Of a stretch of 64,000 bases of DNA, positions 24,989 to 34,337 are shown one piece after another (within the stretch, counting starts at the first letter, position 1; each line of letters opens with the position of its first letter). Below the pieces are notes generated by a model. The model saw only the letters and a list, made by a program, of their open reading frames with translations. It had not been told where the DNA came from and ran no database searches. Origin of the DNA: Oscillospiraceae bacterium (GTDB lineage: Bacteria; Bacillota; Clostridia; Oscillospirales; Oscillospiraceae); NCBI GenBank assembly GCA_015067785.1, contig SVLR01000001.1:1-64000 (forward strand), given 5' to 3'. A program made the translations under genes and the position numbers.

Positions 24989-26419
24989 TCACAGCTGCTC
25001 TGCGACAATCTCTCTTTCGTCCAAGTGATACTTTACACCGCAGATCTCCTGATATGTTTCGTGGCCTTTTCCAGCCAATACAATTATATCATCTTTTTGT
25101 GCAATGTCCATAGCCATTGTGATCGCTTCGGGACGATTTTCCACGATCTTGTAATTATTTTTTTCCACACCTGCCACAATTTGCCGAATGATGGACATCG
25201 GCTCCTCTGTTCTGGGGTTATCTGAAGTAATGATGGCAATGTCAGCCATATCCGTACCAATCTTACCCATGATAGGTCTTTTTACCGGATCCCGGTCGCC
25301 ACCGCAGCCAAAGACAGCGATCAGTCTGCCCTTGCAAATAGACTTAAGCAATGTCAAAACGTTCTCGAGTCCATCCGGTGTATGGGCATAGTCAATAATA
25401 ACCGTATAGTCCTTACCGGGTGTCGGGACCACCTCCACTCTGCCCTTTACACTCTTTGCCGTTTTTAGTGCTTCTGCTGCCTTCTGCAGAGGGATTCCGA
25501 GATTATGCGCAATGCCCAAAACAGTCAATACATTATAAACGGTAAACAGTCCGGGAATAATGACACGCACTTCAGCCTCTTCCTCACCGCAAACCGCGGT
25601 AAAGCAAACACCGTCTGCAGGCAGGGAGATATCCCGTGCATAAAGGTCTGCTTCCTTCTTAGTGGAAATAGACAGCACCGGGCATACGGTCTTTGTAAAC
25701 ATTCTTTGGAACCAAGGATCGTCGCAATTTCCCGTTGCGCTGTCGCATCGGGCAAACAGCTCCGCCTTAGCATCGCAATAGTTTTCCATTGTCTTGTGGA
25801 AATCCAAATGATCTTCCGTAAGGTTGGTAAACGCACCAGCAGCAAAGTGCAGTCCCGCAATGCGGTCAAGGGCGACGGCGTGGGAAGAGACCTCCATCAC
25901 CACATGGGTACATCCCGCATCTCGCATTTGGCGCAGTAAGCCGTAAAGCTCAAAGCTCTCAGGAGTAGTCCGGGAAGCCTCGGTGCGCACATCTCCGATC
26001 ATATTCTCCATTGTGCCCATAAGACCGACCTTTGCGCCGACTGTGTTTTCTAAAACATGTTTGAGCAGTAGCGTAGTAGAGGTCTTGCCGTTCGTACCGG
26101 TTACACCGATGATCTTCATATCCGCCGCTGGATCACCATAGTAGTTTTTACCCAAAAGCGCCAACGCAAGTCGATCAGAATCTACTAAAATATAGGGAAT
26201 CTCTTCCGCAGGCTCCACAGCAGTCACCACCGCCACAGCACCCTTTTGAAATGCCATTGGGATGTATCGATTGCCATCAGTAACAAATCCGGTCACTGCT
26301 ACAAAAAGATCCCCCGCCCCCACCTTCCGGGAATCATAACAAACATTATGGATATCCATCTCCATATCCACATTGGATTTAATAACATAAATGCCATTCA
26401 GCAGTTCTCTCAGTTTCAT
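24989..26419 (-). CDS. murE: UDP-MurNAc-dipeptide:diamino acid ligase MurE
   Basis: A 476-residue ligase from the ATG at 26419 (AAAGGAGAAAGAATT). Mur ligase P-loop TGTNGKTSTTLLLK, HVVMEVSSHAV, and SDNPRTEEP near the C-terminus. The substrate loop reads DNPR, the signature for meso-diaminopimelate-adding MurE, so the wall probably contains mDAP. It follows the PBP gene by 22 nt. Confidence 0.97.
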   Translation of the reverse strand: MKLRELLNGIYVIKSNVDMEMDIHNVCYDSRKVGAGDLFVAVTGFVTDGNRYIPMAFQKGAVAVVTAVEPAEEIPYILVDSDRLALALLGKNYYGDPAADMKIIGVTGTNGKTSTTLLLKHVLENTVGAKVGLMGTMENMIGDVRTEASRTTPESFELYGLLRQMRDAGCTHVVMEVSSHAVALDRIAGLHFAAGAFTNLTEDHLDFHKTMENYCDAKAELFARCDSATGNCDDPWFQRMFTKTVCPVLSISTKKEADLYARDISLPADGVCFTAVCGEEEAEVRVIIPGLFTVYNVLTVLGIAHNLGIPLQKAAEALKTAKSVKGRVEVVPTPGKDYTVIIDYAHTPDGLENVLTLLKSICKGRLIAVFGCGGDRDPVKRPIMGKIGTDMADIAIITSDNPRTEEPMSIIRQIVAGVEKNNYKIVENRPEAITMAMDIAQKDDIIVLAGKGHETYQEICGVKYHLDEREIVAEQL

Positions 26420-26441
26420 AATTCTTTCTCCTTTGTGATTC

Positions 26442-28778
26442 TCAATCTCTTGCTTCCAGATCTGCAAAGGTCAGCTTAATCGTTGATCCGGTTTTTATTT
26501 TTGCTCCTTTTGTCTCCGACTGTGCAGTCACCACCACATTTGGCTCTAAGCTCATATTGCCGGAAATCAAGATATATAGCCCCGCTTTTCCTGCGGCTTC
26601 CTGCGCTTGACTTCGGTTCATCCCCATAAAGTCGGGCACTTCTGTATAGGTAGTTTGCCCTTTATCCCCAAAATAAAGGAGAAGTTGACTGTCCCCCGGC
26701 ACGTTCTGTCCTGCAGCAGGAATCTGTCCGGTAACCTTTTCTTCCTCTCCCTGCATAACGGCAGTCAACCCCTGACTTTTCAGCAGCTTATTTACCTCTT
26801 TTGCTGTCAGTCCCGTGTAATCTGCCACAGCAACCAGCTTACCTGCCGCATCATTTTCCGTATAGCTGTGTGCTACCCCAAGATAGGGCAAAATATCCGC
26901 CATCACAGCACCGACCGTAGGTGCAGCCATTACACCGCCTGAAATATAGATTCCTGTAGAGCGGGAAGGTGTGTCAAGAGCCACAAGTACAATATACTGC
27001 GGATCGTCCATCGGTGCAACCCCTACGAAGGAAACAATTTTATCCTGCACCCGCTGACCGTTCTCGTCAAACACATCGATCTTTTCACTGGTGCCGGTTT
27101 TACCTCCGATGGCAAAGCCTGCTACCTGCGCATTTTTTGCCGTTCCTTCTGTTACTACAGACTGTAGAAGCGAACGCATTTTTATGGAAGTTTCCTCTTT
27201 GATCACCTGACGCACTACAGTAGGCTCCTGCCGTAGCACAGTGTTTCCGTCTGCGTCCTGCACCTCAGAAACAATATACGGCTCTAAAAGCTTTCCCCCG
27301 TTGACTACCGCCGCAATTGCCCGAACCAGCTGCAGTGGCGTCAGCTTAAAGGTCTGCCCAAAAGCTGCAGATGTAAGCGAAGCAGTCCCCCATTTATCGG
27401 TGTTAACAATGATATTCTTATCAAAAAATACACCCTTGCTTTCGCCGTTCAAGTCGAAGCCTGTCTTTTCCAATATACCGAAATTGCGTATGTATTCATA
27501 AAAGCGTTCCCCACCCAGCTTCAGACCAATATGGGCAAAAGCAAGGTTGCAGGAATTTTGCAGAGCCTGGGGCGTTTTTTGAGAGCCATGTCCGGTACTG
27601 CGCCAGCAATGGAGCAGCTGGGCTCTGCCCGGTATCTGTTCTGCGCCACTGCAATAAAAACCGGTTTCTAAATCCACGGCGCCACAATCAAGTGCTGCCG
27701 CCAAGGTCAAAACCTTAAAAGTAGATCCCGGCTCATAACCGTCGGAAATACAGCGATTTCTCCACTGTTTCAGCTGTGCTTCCGTAAGTGCCGCATCGTA
27801 TGCTTTTTTGCCATTTTCGTAAGCTTCACTGCCCATGGGACTATCCTCATAGGTCTGACGCAATATCTCCAGGGATGCTTTTACTTTCTCATTGGCGATT
27901 TCCTGATATTGATTGGGGTCATAGCTCCCCAAGGTGGCCATTGCCAGTATTTCTCCTGTATTTACATCCATCACCATACCGAATGCACCGTTTTGTACAT
28001 CGTACCGATTGATGGCATCCTCCATTTGCTTTTCCAGTATGGTTTGAATAGTTGCATCCAAGGTGAGTATCACATTGCAGCCCTTTTGAGAAGCTACAAA
28101 CTTTTCATAGGAAAAGGGCATATCCATTTCGTTGTTGCCCTTTGTGGTAATAACCTTACTGCTGCCACCCTCCAAAAAACCATTATAGGCTGCTTCGATT
28201 CCCTCGGAGCCCTGCCCGGAATTATTGGTAAATCCCAAAACCTGCGCCGCAAGTGTTCCCTGGGGATAATACCGCTTGGCGCTTGGTTCCAAATGAATGC
28301 CGGAAATACTATTTTCATTGATAAATAAGCGGATCTTTGCTGCCGTTTCTTCGTCGATTTGAGCGCCGATCTGCTTATACCGCTTTTTCGTATCCTTCCC
28401 CTGCTCAATGATCCACTGGGGATCCTTTTCCAGTATTTCGCCAAGAACACGGGCGATCTCCTCTAAATTCGCTTTGGATTGCTTTAGCTCATGGGGGTCA
28501 AGATATATGTTTTCCACCCCCACCGACGTGGCAAGGATATTCATGTTACGATCTAAAATCAAGCCCCTATCCGCCATTATCCGGGTTGTGCGGGTCTGGT
28601 TTCTAAGCGCAAGATCAGAATAGTATTCGTAATTTACGATCATCAGGTTATATAGCTGCAGTGTAGCAGGGATGAAAGCCAAGAGCCCAAAAACTGCCGC
28701 AATAAGCAAGATTCGGCGGTGCTGCCCGCTATCTGCACGAATCCGATCGTATTTTTTCTTTTCCCTTCTTTTCTTCAT
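26442..28778 (-). CDS. class B penicillin-binding protein with two PASTA domains (FtsI/SpoVD-like)
   Basis: A 778-residue protein. Basic N-terminus, TM helix about 25-47, PBP dimer domain, transpeptidase with STFK, SCN and KTGTSEK active-site motifs, then two C-terminal PASTA domains (about 645-710 and 715-775). Septal D,D-transpeptidase working with FtsW. Whether it serves only division or also spore cortex synthesis (SpoVD) cannot be told from the sequence. The ribosome-binding region lies within the stem at 28783-28860. Confidence 0.95.
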   Translation of the reverse strand: MKKRREKKKYDRIRADSGQHRRILLIAAVFGLLAFIPATLQLYNLMIVNYEYYSDLALRNQTRTTRIMADRGLILDRNMNILATSVGVENIYLDPHELKQSKANLEEIARVLGEILEKDPQWIIEQGKDTKKRYKQIGAQIDEETAAKIRLFINENSISGIHLEPSAKRYYPQGTLAAQVLGFTNNSGQGSEGIEAAYNGFLEGGSSKVITTKGNNEMDMPFSYEKFVASQKGCNVILTLDATIQTILEKQMEDAINRYDVQNGAFGMVMDVNTGEILAMATLGSYDPNQYQEIANEKVKASLEILRQTYEDSPMGSEAYENGKKAYDAALTEAQLKQWRNRCISDGYEPGSTFKVLTLAAALDCGAVDLETGFYCSGAEQIPGRAQLLHCWRSTGHGSQKTPQALQNSCNLAFAHIGLKLGGERFYEYIRNFGILEKTGFDLNGESKGVFFDKNIIVNTDKWGTASLTSAAFGQTFKLTPLQLVRAIAAVVNGGKLLEPYIVSEVQDADGNTVLRQEPTVVRQVIKEETSIKMRSLLQSVVTEGTAKNAQVAGFAIGGKTGTSEKIDVFDENGQRVQDKIVSFVGVAPMDDPQYIVLVALDTPSRSTGIYISGGVMAAPTVGAVMADILPYLGVAHSYTENDAAGKLVAVADYTGLTAKEVNKLLKSQGLTAVMQGEEEKVTGQIPAAGQNVPGDSQLLLYFGDKGQTTYTEVPDFMGMNRSQAQEAAGKAGLYILISGNMSLEPNVVVTAQSETKGAKIKTGSTIKLTFADLEARD

Positions 28779-28782
28779 AATA

Positions 28783-28860
28783 CCCCGACCTTTCGATTAT
28801 GATGGGCAGCAAAGGAAAACCTCGCTGCCCATTCATACTACTTTATCCTATTGGTCGGGG
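28783..28860 (-). promoter_or_regulatory. nested hairpins over the PBP translation start
   Basis: In the 88-nt gap upstream of the PBP gene, CCCCGACC (minus strand, 28853-28860) pairs with GGTCGGGG (28783-28790), and inside it ATGGGCAGC (28824-28832) pairs with GCTGCCCAT (28802-28810). The outer 3' arm ends 4 nt before the PBP start codon and covers the only plausible ribosome-binding site. A translational control role is inference. Confidence 0.55.
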
Positions 28861-28866
28861 CAGTCT

Positions 28867-29331
28867 TTATGCAAAAAGTCCTGCTAAAAATGTTCCGATC
28901 TGCTCCCAAAGGGTAGGCGTCGCTATCGGCTCCTCAGGAACATACATGGTGATCCCGGTCTCAGGTGCATCCAGCTTTGGGATCATACCAAGCGCCAATG
29001 CCAGTCGACGAACCTCGTTCAGATCGCAAACCTCGCTAAACTCTGCCCGAAGGGCAGTGTTGCTCTCCGTCAGCGTATCCACATACTGCGCCATTTGGAC
29101 ATTTCTCTCCTGAGCCGCCTGCAAACGGACCATACCGATGACCATAAAGATGATCATACAAACTGCCACTGCCATACCGATCAATGCAACAGGATCTACT
29201 GTCAGCACACGGCTCTTCTTCCGCTTTACCTTGGGAAGCTGCGCCACTTTCTTGGGCGCAGACGCAATCTTGCGGGCAGCACTTCCCTCCGTGCTGAAAT
29301 CTATATATCTGATATCGATCTGATTTGCCAC
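28867..29331 (-). CDS. ftsL: FtsL-like division protein
   Basis: A 154-residue protein from the GTG at 29331 (AGGAAGGAG 9 nt upstream); the longer reading starts with TTG and no site. One TM helix about 58-80, followed by a coiled-coil-like outer region (RLQAAQERNVQMAQYVDTLTESN). The position between rsmH and the PBP gene is the standard place of ftsL. Sequence conservation is weak, as usual for FtsL, so the call rests on layout and synteny. Confidence 0.85.
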   Translation of the reverse strand: MANQIDIRYIDFSTEGSAARKIASAPKKVAQLPKVKRKKSRVLTVDPVALIGMAVAVCMIIFMVIGMVRLQAAQERNVQMAQYVDTLTESNTALRAEFSEVCDLNEVRRLALALGMIPKLDAPETGITMYVPEEPIATPTLWEQIGTFLAGLFA

Positions 29332-29354
29332 GAGATTCGTCTCCTTCCTGATAA

Positions 29355-30290
29355 TCAAAGCTTTTCACAGATCCGTAGCTTTGCGCTCCGGGATCTGGGA
29401 TTTACCTCCAGTTCCTCCGGAGAAGCCACAATTGGTTTCTTTGTAATTAGTTTTACCTTCGGTTTATTGCCGCATACACAAATTGGGAAATTAGGAGGGC
29501 ATGTACAACCCTTTGCTGCCTCCACCATTGCATTTTTAACAATGCGGTCTTCCAAGGAATGGAATGTGATGATCACCAATCTTCCGCCCTTATTCAGTAG
29601 CGGGATGGCGGAGCGCATTACTTTTTCCACCGAGCCGAGCTCATCGTTGACCGCAATGCGGATCGCCTGAAAGCTGCGTTTTGCCGGATGCTGTTTTTCC
29701 CTCAGCGCTGCAGGAGGCATCGCGCTACGGATCACATCCACCAGTTCAAGAGTCGTTTTAATCGGCGCGTTTTCTCTTCGTCGGCAGATCGCCGATGCGA
29801 TCTGCGGTGCATAACGCTCCTCGCCATAGTCATATAGGATGCGCTTCAATTCTTCCTGAGGCCATGTGTTTACTACCTCGTAGGCAGACAGGCTATCCTC
29901 GCCGTTCATCCGCATATCCAGTGGCGCATCTGCCATATAGGAAAAGCCACGGGCACCGTCATCCAACTGCGGAGAGGATACGCCAAGATCCAAAAGAATA
30001 CCATCCACTCCGGTAATGCCCAGCTTTTCCAGCTCCTCCGCCATTTCACAGAAATTGGCGTGAACCAGCTTTACATTCTGCCGAAAGGGAGCAAGTCTCT
30101 CCCCAGCCGCCCGGAGCGCCACGGGATCTCGGTCAATGCCCACAAGAAGTCCGGTATCCAATCGGCGGACGATCTGTCCGGAATGTCCGGCGCCGCCCAA
30201 GGTGCCATCTACATAAACACCGTCCGGCTTAATATTCAGTCCGTTGATGCATTCCTGCAGCAGCACGGAAATATGATAAAAGTCACTCAT
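29355..30290 (-). CDS. rsmH: 16S rRNA m4C1402 methyltransferase RsmH
   Basis: A 311-residue protein (MraW). HISVLLQECINGL at the N-terminus, SAM site VDGTLGGAGHSG, LLDLGVSSPQLD, GFSYMADAPLDMRM, and RSFQAIRIAVNDEL. It N4-methylates C1402 in the ribosomal decoding site. Second gene of the dcw cluster, ATGA overlap with mraZ. Confidence 0.98.
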   Translation of the reverse strand: MSDFYHISVLLQECINGLNIKPDGVYVDGTLGGAGHSGQIVRRLDTGLLVGIDRDPVALRAAGERLAPFRQNVKLVHANFCEMAEELEKLGITGVDGILLDLGVSSPQLDDGARGFSYMADAPLDMRMNGEDSLSAYEVVNTWPQEELKRILYDYGEERYAPQIASAICRRRENAPIKTTLELVDVIRSAMPPAALREKQHPAKRSFQAIRIAVNDELGSVEKVMRSAIPLLNKGGRLVIITFHSLEDRIVKNAMVEAAKGCTCPPNFPICVCGNKPKVKLITKKPIVASPEELEVNPRSRSAKLRICEKL

Positions 30291-30724
30291 AAGCCAATGG
30301 CCTCCAAAGAAGCCAGTAGCTTCTCAGGTGTAAGGTTTTCCTCTTCAAAGGCAGCGAAGGCCTCTGCATCCCAGATCTCCGCCTGACCGGCTCGACCCAC
30401 GATCATTACATCTTTCCCGATCCCTGCATAGGTAAGCAGCTTCTGCGTCAGCGTGAAGCGGAACTGCTTGTCCGGAATACATTCCACCGCAAAGTTAAAA
30501 AGCAGGCTGGTGGCACCAGCACGCTGGGAGATAGACAGCGAATTATAATTCTGAGACAGAGCCTGCCAATCCTTAGCAGAATAAATCGTCAGGCAGCTAC
30601 GACCGCAATTGATACCCACAGTAACGAAAAAGGCTTCTCCCAATTCCGCACGAAGCTTGGCCGGAACGAACAATCGGTTCTTGTCGTCCAGTTTTGCCGG
30701 GTATGTTCCGATCAATTTGGCCAC
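30287..30724 (-). CDS. mraZ: MraZ, transcriptional regulator of the dcw cluster
   Basis: A 145-residue protein from a GTG start. Two SpoVT/AbrB-like halves; LIGTYPAKLDDKNRLFVPAKLR is the typical opening (split here by the family's DxxR core), and the second half has RFTLTQKLLTYAGIGKDV. MraZ forms rings and represses its own operon by binding direct repeats at its promoter, which are visible here. Confidence 0.96.
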   Translation of the reverse strand: MAKLIGTYPAKLDDKNRLFVPAKLRAELGEAFFVTVGINCGRSCLTIYSAKDWQALSQNYNSLSISQRAGATSLLFNFAVECIPDKQFRFTLTQKLLTYAGIGKDVMIVGRAGQAEIWDAEAFAAFEEENLTPEKLLASLEAIGL

Positions 30725-30730
30725 CTCCTA

Positions 30731-30804
30731 CTCCATTTTGCTCCACTTAACTACCATTTCGCTCCCTTTAACGACAGTATAACGGATGATTATCAAAAAA
30801 TCAA
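30731..30804 (-). promoter_or_regulatory. mraZ promoter and MraZ operator repeats
   Basis: On the minus strand, -35 TTGATT (30799-30804), 17-nt spacer, -10 TATACT (30776-30781). Downstream are four direct repeats GGGAG, TGGTAG, TGGAG, TGGAG spaced 10-11 nt (their complements begin at 30762, 30751, 30741 and 30731). This matches the known pattern of MraZ boxes of TGGG/TGGNG type. The last repeat doubles as the ribosome-binding site of the GTG start. Confidence 0.75.
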
Positions 30805-30910
30805 TCATTTTCTTCAGTTTTTTTCAAAAAAAGTGGAGAAAATACCGGTTTTTTGCCATTTTCGAACGGTTGTTCTATATAAAATGTCCGGTATTTCTCC
30901 TTTTTTGTAT

Positions 30911-33238
30911 TTAGCTGCGGAAGGAAAGGCTTCCGTCTGCCCATCTCCCCCATATTTTGGCAGGTTTTTTTCCGCACCGTAGCAGATAGGACGCCAAAGG
31001 CCCCTCTACCCTCTCCTGCACCAACCGGCGCATTTGCCTGGCACCGTCACGGTTCTTTCTCTCTTGGCAAAGCACCGCTGCCAGCTCCTCCGGAAGGGTA
31101 AGCTGGATGCCGTTTTCCGCGGCGCGGGCAGTTAATTGCCGTAAACATTTTTCCGTGATCTGCACCATTACATCTTCTCCCAGCGGTTCAAAACAGACGA
31201 TCTTATCCAGTCGTCCCAAAAATTCCGGTGTAAAGTGCTGCCGCAGTGCAGCCTGCGTCTGTTTGTCCTTTCCTGCCGGTTGAAAGCCAAGGCCATCACT
31301 TTTCTGCTCACCGCCCAAATTGGAAGTCATCACAACGATGGTATTTTTGAAGCTGACACGCCGTCCGGTAGAGTCTGTAAGCTCACCCTCCTCCATAATC
31401 TGCAGTAAGATCCCCGATACATCCGGGTGGGCTTTTTCCAGCTCGTCCAAAAGCACCAAGCAGTACGGTCTGCGGCGAACCGCCTCCGTCAGCTTTCCAC
31501 CTTCCTCATAGCCCACATAGCCGGGAGGTGCACCGATCAACCGGGCAACAGATTGTTTTTCCATATACTCGCTCATATCCAAGCGAATAAAGGCCTCCTT
31601 GCTCCCATATAATTCCTTGGCAAGGATTCTGCAAAGCTCTGTTTTGCCAACACCCGTCGGACCGCAAAACAGCATACTTGCCACCGGTCGGCTGCCGTCC
31701 CTGAGACCGGAAAGCCCCCGGCGCACTGTCTCCGCTACTTGCATAACTGCCCGTTCCTGCCCCATTACACTGGCAGATAAAATGGTTTCCAAATTCAGCA
31801 ATCTTTCCTTTTCATCTGCCGTCAGCCGCCCAACCGGAATCCCGGTCCGCGCAGATACTGCCCAAGCCACATCCCCGGCGGTAACAGCTCTGGGACGGTG
31901 TGCTTCAGCAGGCTTTGCGGCAAGGCGCTGCATTTTGTCCCGTAGCTGTGCTGCCTTCTCATAGCGGCTATCCCGCACTGCCTCATATAGCTCCTGCTCC
32001 AATTCCCGGCGGCGAATACCGTTCTTACCGCTGCGCAGCTCCTCCATACGGGCATAAGCCGCACCCTCATCCAAAAGATCGATCGCCTTATCCGGGAGAT
32101 AAAGATCCGGCAAATACCGCTGAGACAGGCGTACCGCCTCCAGGAGCGCTTCCTCCGTCACCTTTAAGCCGTGATGCTGCTCGAGACCCGGCTTCAGTGC
32201 CCGCAGAATGGACATGGTAGCTTCCTCTGAAGGCTCCTCCACCAAAACCGGACGAAATCTTCGCTCCAATGCCGGATCCTTTTCGATAAATTTGCGATAC
32301 TCCTCCCGGGTGGTCGCACCTAACATTTGCAGCTCCCCCCGGCCAAGGGCAGGCTTTAAGATATTTGCTGCATCGATTGCGCCCTCTGCCGCGCCTGCGC
32401 CTACGATGGTGTGCATCTCATCCACGAAAAGGATCACATCGCCGCTACGGCGAATCTCCGCCAGTACATCCCGGAGCCGTTCCTCAAACTCACCCCGGTA
32501 TTTCGTACCGGCAACCAAATTTGCCATATTCAGGCTGATAAGCCGCTTGTTCTTCAGCTGGGGCGGCACATTGCCCGCCGCCATCCGTTGGGCAAGTCCC
32601 TCTGCGATGGCAGTTTTGCCCACGCCCGGCTCGCCGATCAGCGCTGGGTTATTCTTATTCTTTCGGCTGAGGATCCCCACCACCATATCCAGCTCCTGCT
32701 CTCTGCCGATTACCGGGTCCATATTCGCTACCTTTGTAATGAGATCTTCGCTAAATTGTTCCAGTAGCTTCGTTGTAACCGCCTCCTTTTTTCGTTTCAC
32801 ACTTGATTCTCTTTCCAGATATAGGCTGTCCACCGCTCTGGAAAACAAACACTCTCTGTCCACACCGCTGAGTATCAGCAGTACGCTTGCCTCAGAGCGT
32901 CCCTCGCGCAGAACGGACAGGAAGATATGGGTTTCTCCCACCTGCCGCTGTCCAAGTCGTTTTGCCTCCTCGGCAGCGCTGCGCAGTACCTTTCTTGCTT
33001 GCAGGGAAAAGCCTTGAGGTAGCGGCAGTCCCGGTGTACCCCTGCCGTATAAAACCACCGCTATACACCAAAGAGTCTCTTCTTCCACACCTGCGCCCCG
33101 GAGTAGCCTTCCGGCAAACCCCTCCGACTGCGCCAGCGCCAGCAGTAAATGGGCACTTCCCACATAGCTATGTCCCAGTCCTCTGGCTTTTTCTGCCGCG
33201 ATTTGCAGAATTTTCTGGGCATCTGCGCCGTACTGCAT
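30911..33238 (-). CDS. clpC: ClpC-type AAA+ unfoldase
   Basis: A 775-residue protein from the ATG at 33238. N-terminal Clp-N repeats (about 5-140), AAA-1 with GEPGVGKTAIAEG, a UVR-containing middle domain (YEKAAQLRDKMQRL), AAA-2 with GPTGVGKTELCRIL, and a ClpB-type D2-small domain. It unfolds proteins for the ClpP protease. Slightly shorter than Bacillus ClpC (about 810), and without ctsR, mcsA or mcsB next to it. Divergent from the ferredoxin gene. Confidence 0.92.
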   Translation of the reverse strand: MQYGADAQKILQIAAEKARGLGHSYVGSAHLLLALAQSEGFAGRLLRGAGVEEETLWCIAVVLYGRGTPGLPLPQGFSLQARKVLRSAAEEAKRLGQRQVGETHIFLSVLREGRSEASVLLILSGVDRECLFSRAVDSLYLERESSVKRKKEAVTTKLLEQFSEDLITKVANMDPVIGREQELDMVVGILSRKNKNNPALIGEPGVGKTAIAEGLAQRMAAGNVPPQLKNKRLISLNMANLVAGTKYRGEFEERLRDVLAEIRRSGDVILFVDEMHTIVGAGAAEGAIDAANILKPALGRGELQMLGATTREEYRKFIEKDPALERRFRPVLVEEPSEEATMSILRALKPGLEQHHGLKVTEEALLEAVRLSQRYLPDLYLPDKAIDLLDEGAAYARMEELRSGKNGIRRRELEQELYEAVRDSRYEKAAQLRDKMQRLAAKPAEAHRPRAVTAGDVAWAVSARTGIPVGRLTADEKERLLNLETILSASVMGQERAVMQVAETVRRGLSGLRDGSRPVASMLFCGPTGVGKTELCRILAKELYGSKEAFIRLDMSEYMEKQSVARLIGAPPGYVGYEEGGKLTEAVRRRPYCLVLLDELEKAHPDVSGILLQIMEEGELTDSTGRRVSFKNTIVVMTSNLGGEQKSDGLGFQPAGKDKQTQAALRQHFTPEFLGRLDKIVCFEPLGEDVMVQITEKCLRQLTARAAENGIQLTLPEELAAVLCQERKNRDGARQMRRLVQERVEGPLASYLLRCGKKPAKIWGRWADGSLSFRS

Positions 33239-33311
33239 CTTTCCGCCCCCTCTTTTTCCGGGAAATTTTTCCCAAATGGGCGAAAAAATATTCATATCCA
33301 TAAAAAAGCGG

Positions 33312-33339
33312 TTGCATTTTGAAAAATCCGTGTTAGAAT
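33312..33339 (+). promoter_or_regulatory. promoter of the ferredoxin gene
   Basis: TTGCAT (33312-33317), 16-nt spacer, TAGAAT (33334-33339), 54 nt upstream of the ferredoxin start. Confidence 0.7.
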
Positions 33340-33393
33340 AGTCTTGCGTTTCCTAAAAACGCAACACAACACATAGAAACTGGAGGGAATACT

Positions 33394-33564
33394 ATGGCTT
33401 ACAAAATTACTGACGCTTGCGTTAGCTGTGGCTCTTGCGCTGACAACTGCCCCGTAGAGGCTATTTCTGAGGGCGAAGACAAGTACGTAATCAACCCTGA
33501 CATCTGTGTCGATTGCGGTACTTGCGCAGAAAACTGCCCCGTAGAAGCAATCGAGGAAGGCTGA
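33394..33564 (+). CDS. 2[4Fe-4S] ferredoxin
   Basis: A 56-residue protein, MAYKITDACVSCGSCADNCP followed by a second CVDCGTCAENCPVEAIEEG half. The two CxxCxxCxxxCP motifs bind two 4Fe-4S clusters, the classic clostridial ferredoxin that carries electrons for hydrogenases, PFOR and, here, perhaps radical SAM enzymes. Ribosome site TGGAGGG 8 nt before the ATG. Own promoter and own terminator, so a monocistronic, probably highly expressed gene. Confidence 0.97.
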   Translation: MAYKITDACVSCGSCADNCPVEAISEGEDKYVINPDICVDCGTCAENCPVEAIEEG

Positions 33565-33581
33565 TTCTCCGACTTTGCATT

Positions 33582-33621
33582 CAGCCTGTGCTGCCGATTA
33601 TGGTGCACAGGCTGATTTTTC
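33582..33621 (+). terminator. terminator of the ferredoxin gene
   Basis: A 10-bp perfect stem CAGCCTGTGC / GCACAGGCTG with a 13-nt loop, then ATTTTTCTC. It lies just before the next gene's ribosome-binding site. Confidence 0.88.
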
Positions 33622-33637
33622 TCTTTATGGAGGTCCT

Positions 33638-34327
33638 ATGGAACATCTGCATAACGGCTATACATTGGAATTCTCCCCGGATGCGTTCCCTTTAAGTACC
33701 GATTCTGTTGCCCTTGCTCATTTTGTGAAGCTACCGAAAAATGCCCGGGTATTGGATCTGGGTTCGGGCTGCGGCACATTGGGTCTGTATCTTTGCGCGC
33801 TGGACGAAAATTGCACCGTCTGCGGCCTGGAGCTGACAGAAAGCGCCCATAAGATGGCGCTGCACAATGCATCTGTTAACAACATCTCCCACCGTCTTAA
33901 TAGTGTATGCGGTGATATGCGAAACATTCCTGATTTTTTCCCATCCGGAAGTTTTTCTTGCTGCGTTTCCAATCCGCCCTATTTTTCTTCCGGTCCGCAA
34001 AGTCAAAAATTGCCGCTAGCCCGTCGGGAGGACTGCTGTTCCCTTCCCGAACTGTTTGCTGCCGCAAGCTGGGCACTGCAATACGGCGGTGACTTCTTCA
34101 TCGTCCACCGACCCGAAAGACTTGCAGAACTTTGCGCCTGTGGCGCGCAGCATAAGTTAGAAGCAAAAAAGCTGCTTCTTTTGCGCCATAAAGCAGACGG
34201 CCCGGTTTCCCTGATTTTGATGCAATTCCGCAAAGGCGGCAAGCCCGGTCTTATTTGGCAGGAAGAATCCCTCTCCCACCAAGACGGCACACCGACTGCC
34301 TATTACCGCAGTCTCTATCATATTTAG
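33638..34327 (+). CDS. tRNA1(Val) A37-type N6-methyltransferase (YfiC/TrmN6 family)
   Basis: A 229-residue protein from the ATG at 33638 (TGGAGG upstream). Opens LHNGYTLEFSPDAFPLSTDS, SAM motif VLDLGSGCGTLGLYL, catalytic NPPY (SNPPYFSSG). This family methylates adenine in tRNA. The earlier ATG at 33575 would lie inside the ferredoxin terminator. 10 nt before rsmI, so the two form a small RNA-modification operon. Confidence 0.9.
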   Translation: MEHLHNGYTLEFSPDAFPLSTDSVALAHFVKLPKNARVLDLGSGCGTLGLYLCALDENCTVCGLELTESAHKMALHNASVNNISHRLNSVCGDMRNIPDFFPSGSFSCCVSNPPYFSSGPQSQKLPLARREDCCSLPELFAAASWALQYGGDFFIVHRPERLAELCACGAQHKLEAKKLLLLRHKADGPVSLILMQFRKGGKPGLIWQEESLSHQDGTPTAYYRSLYHI

Positions 34328-34337
34328 GAGGTACTAT

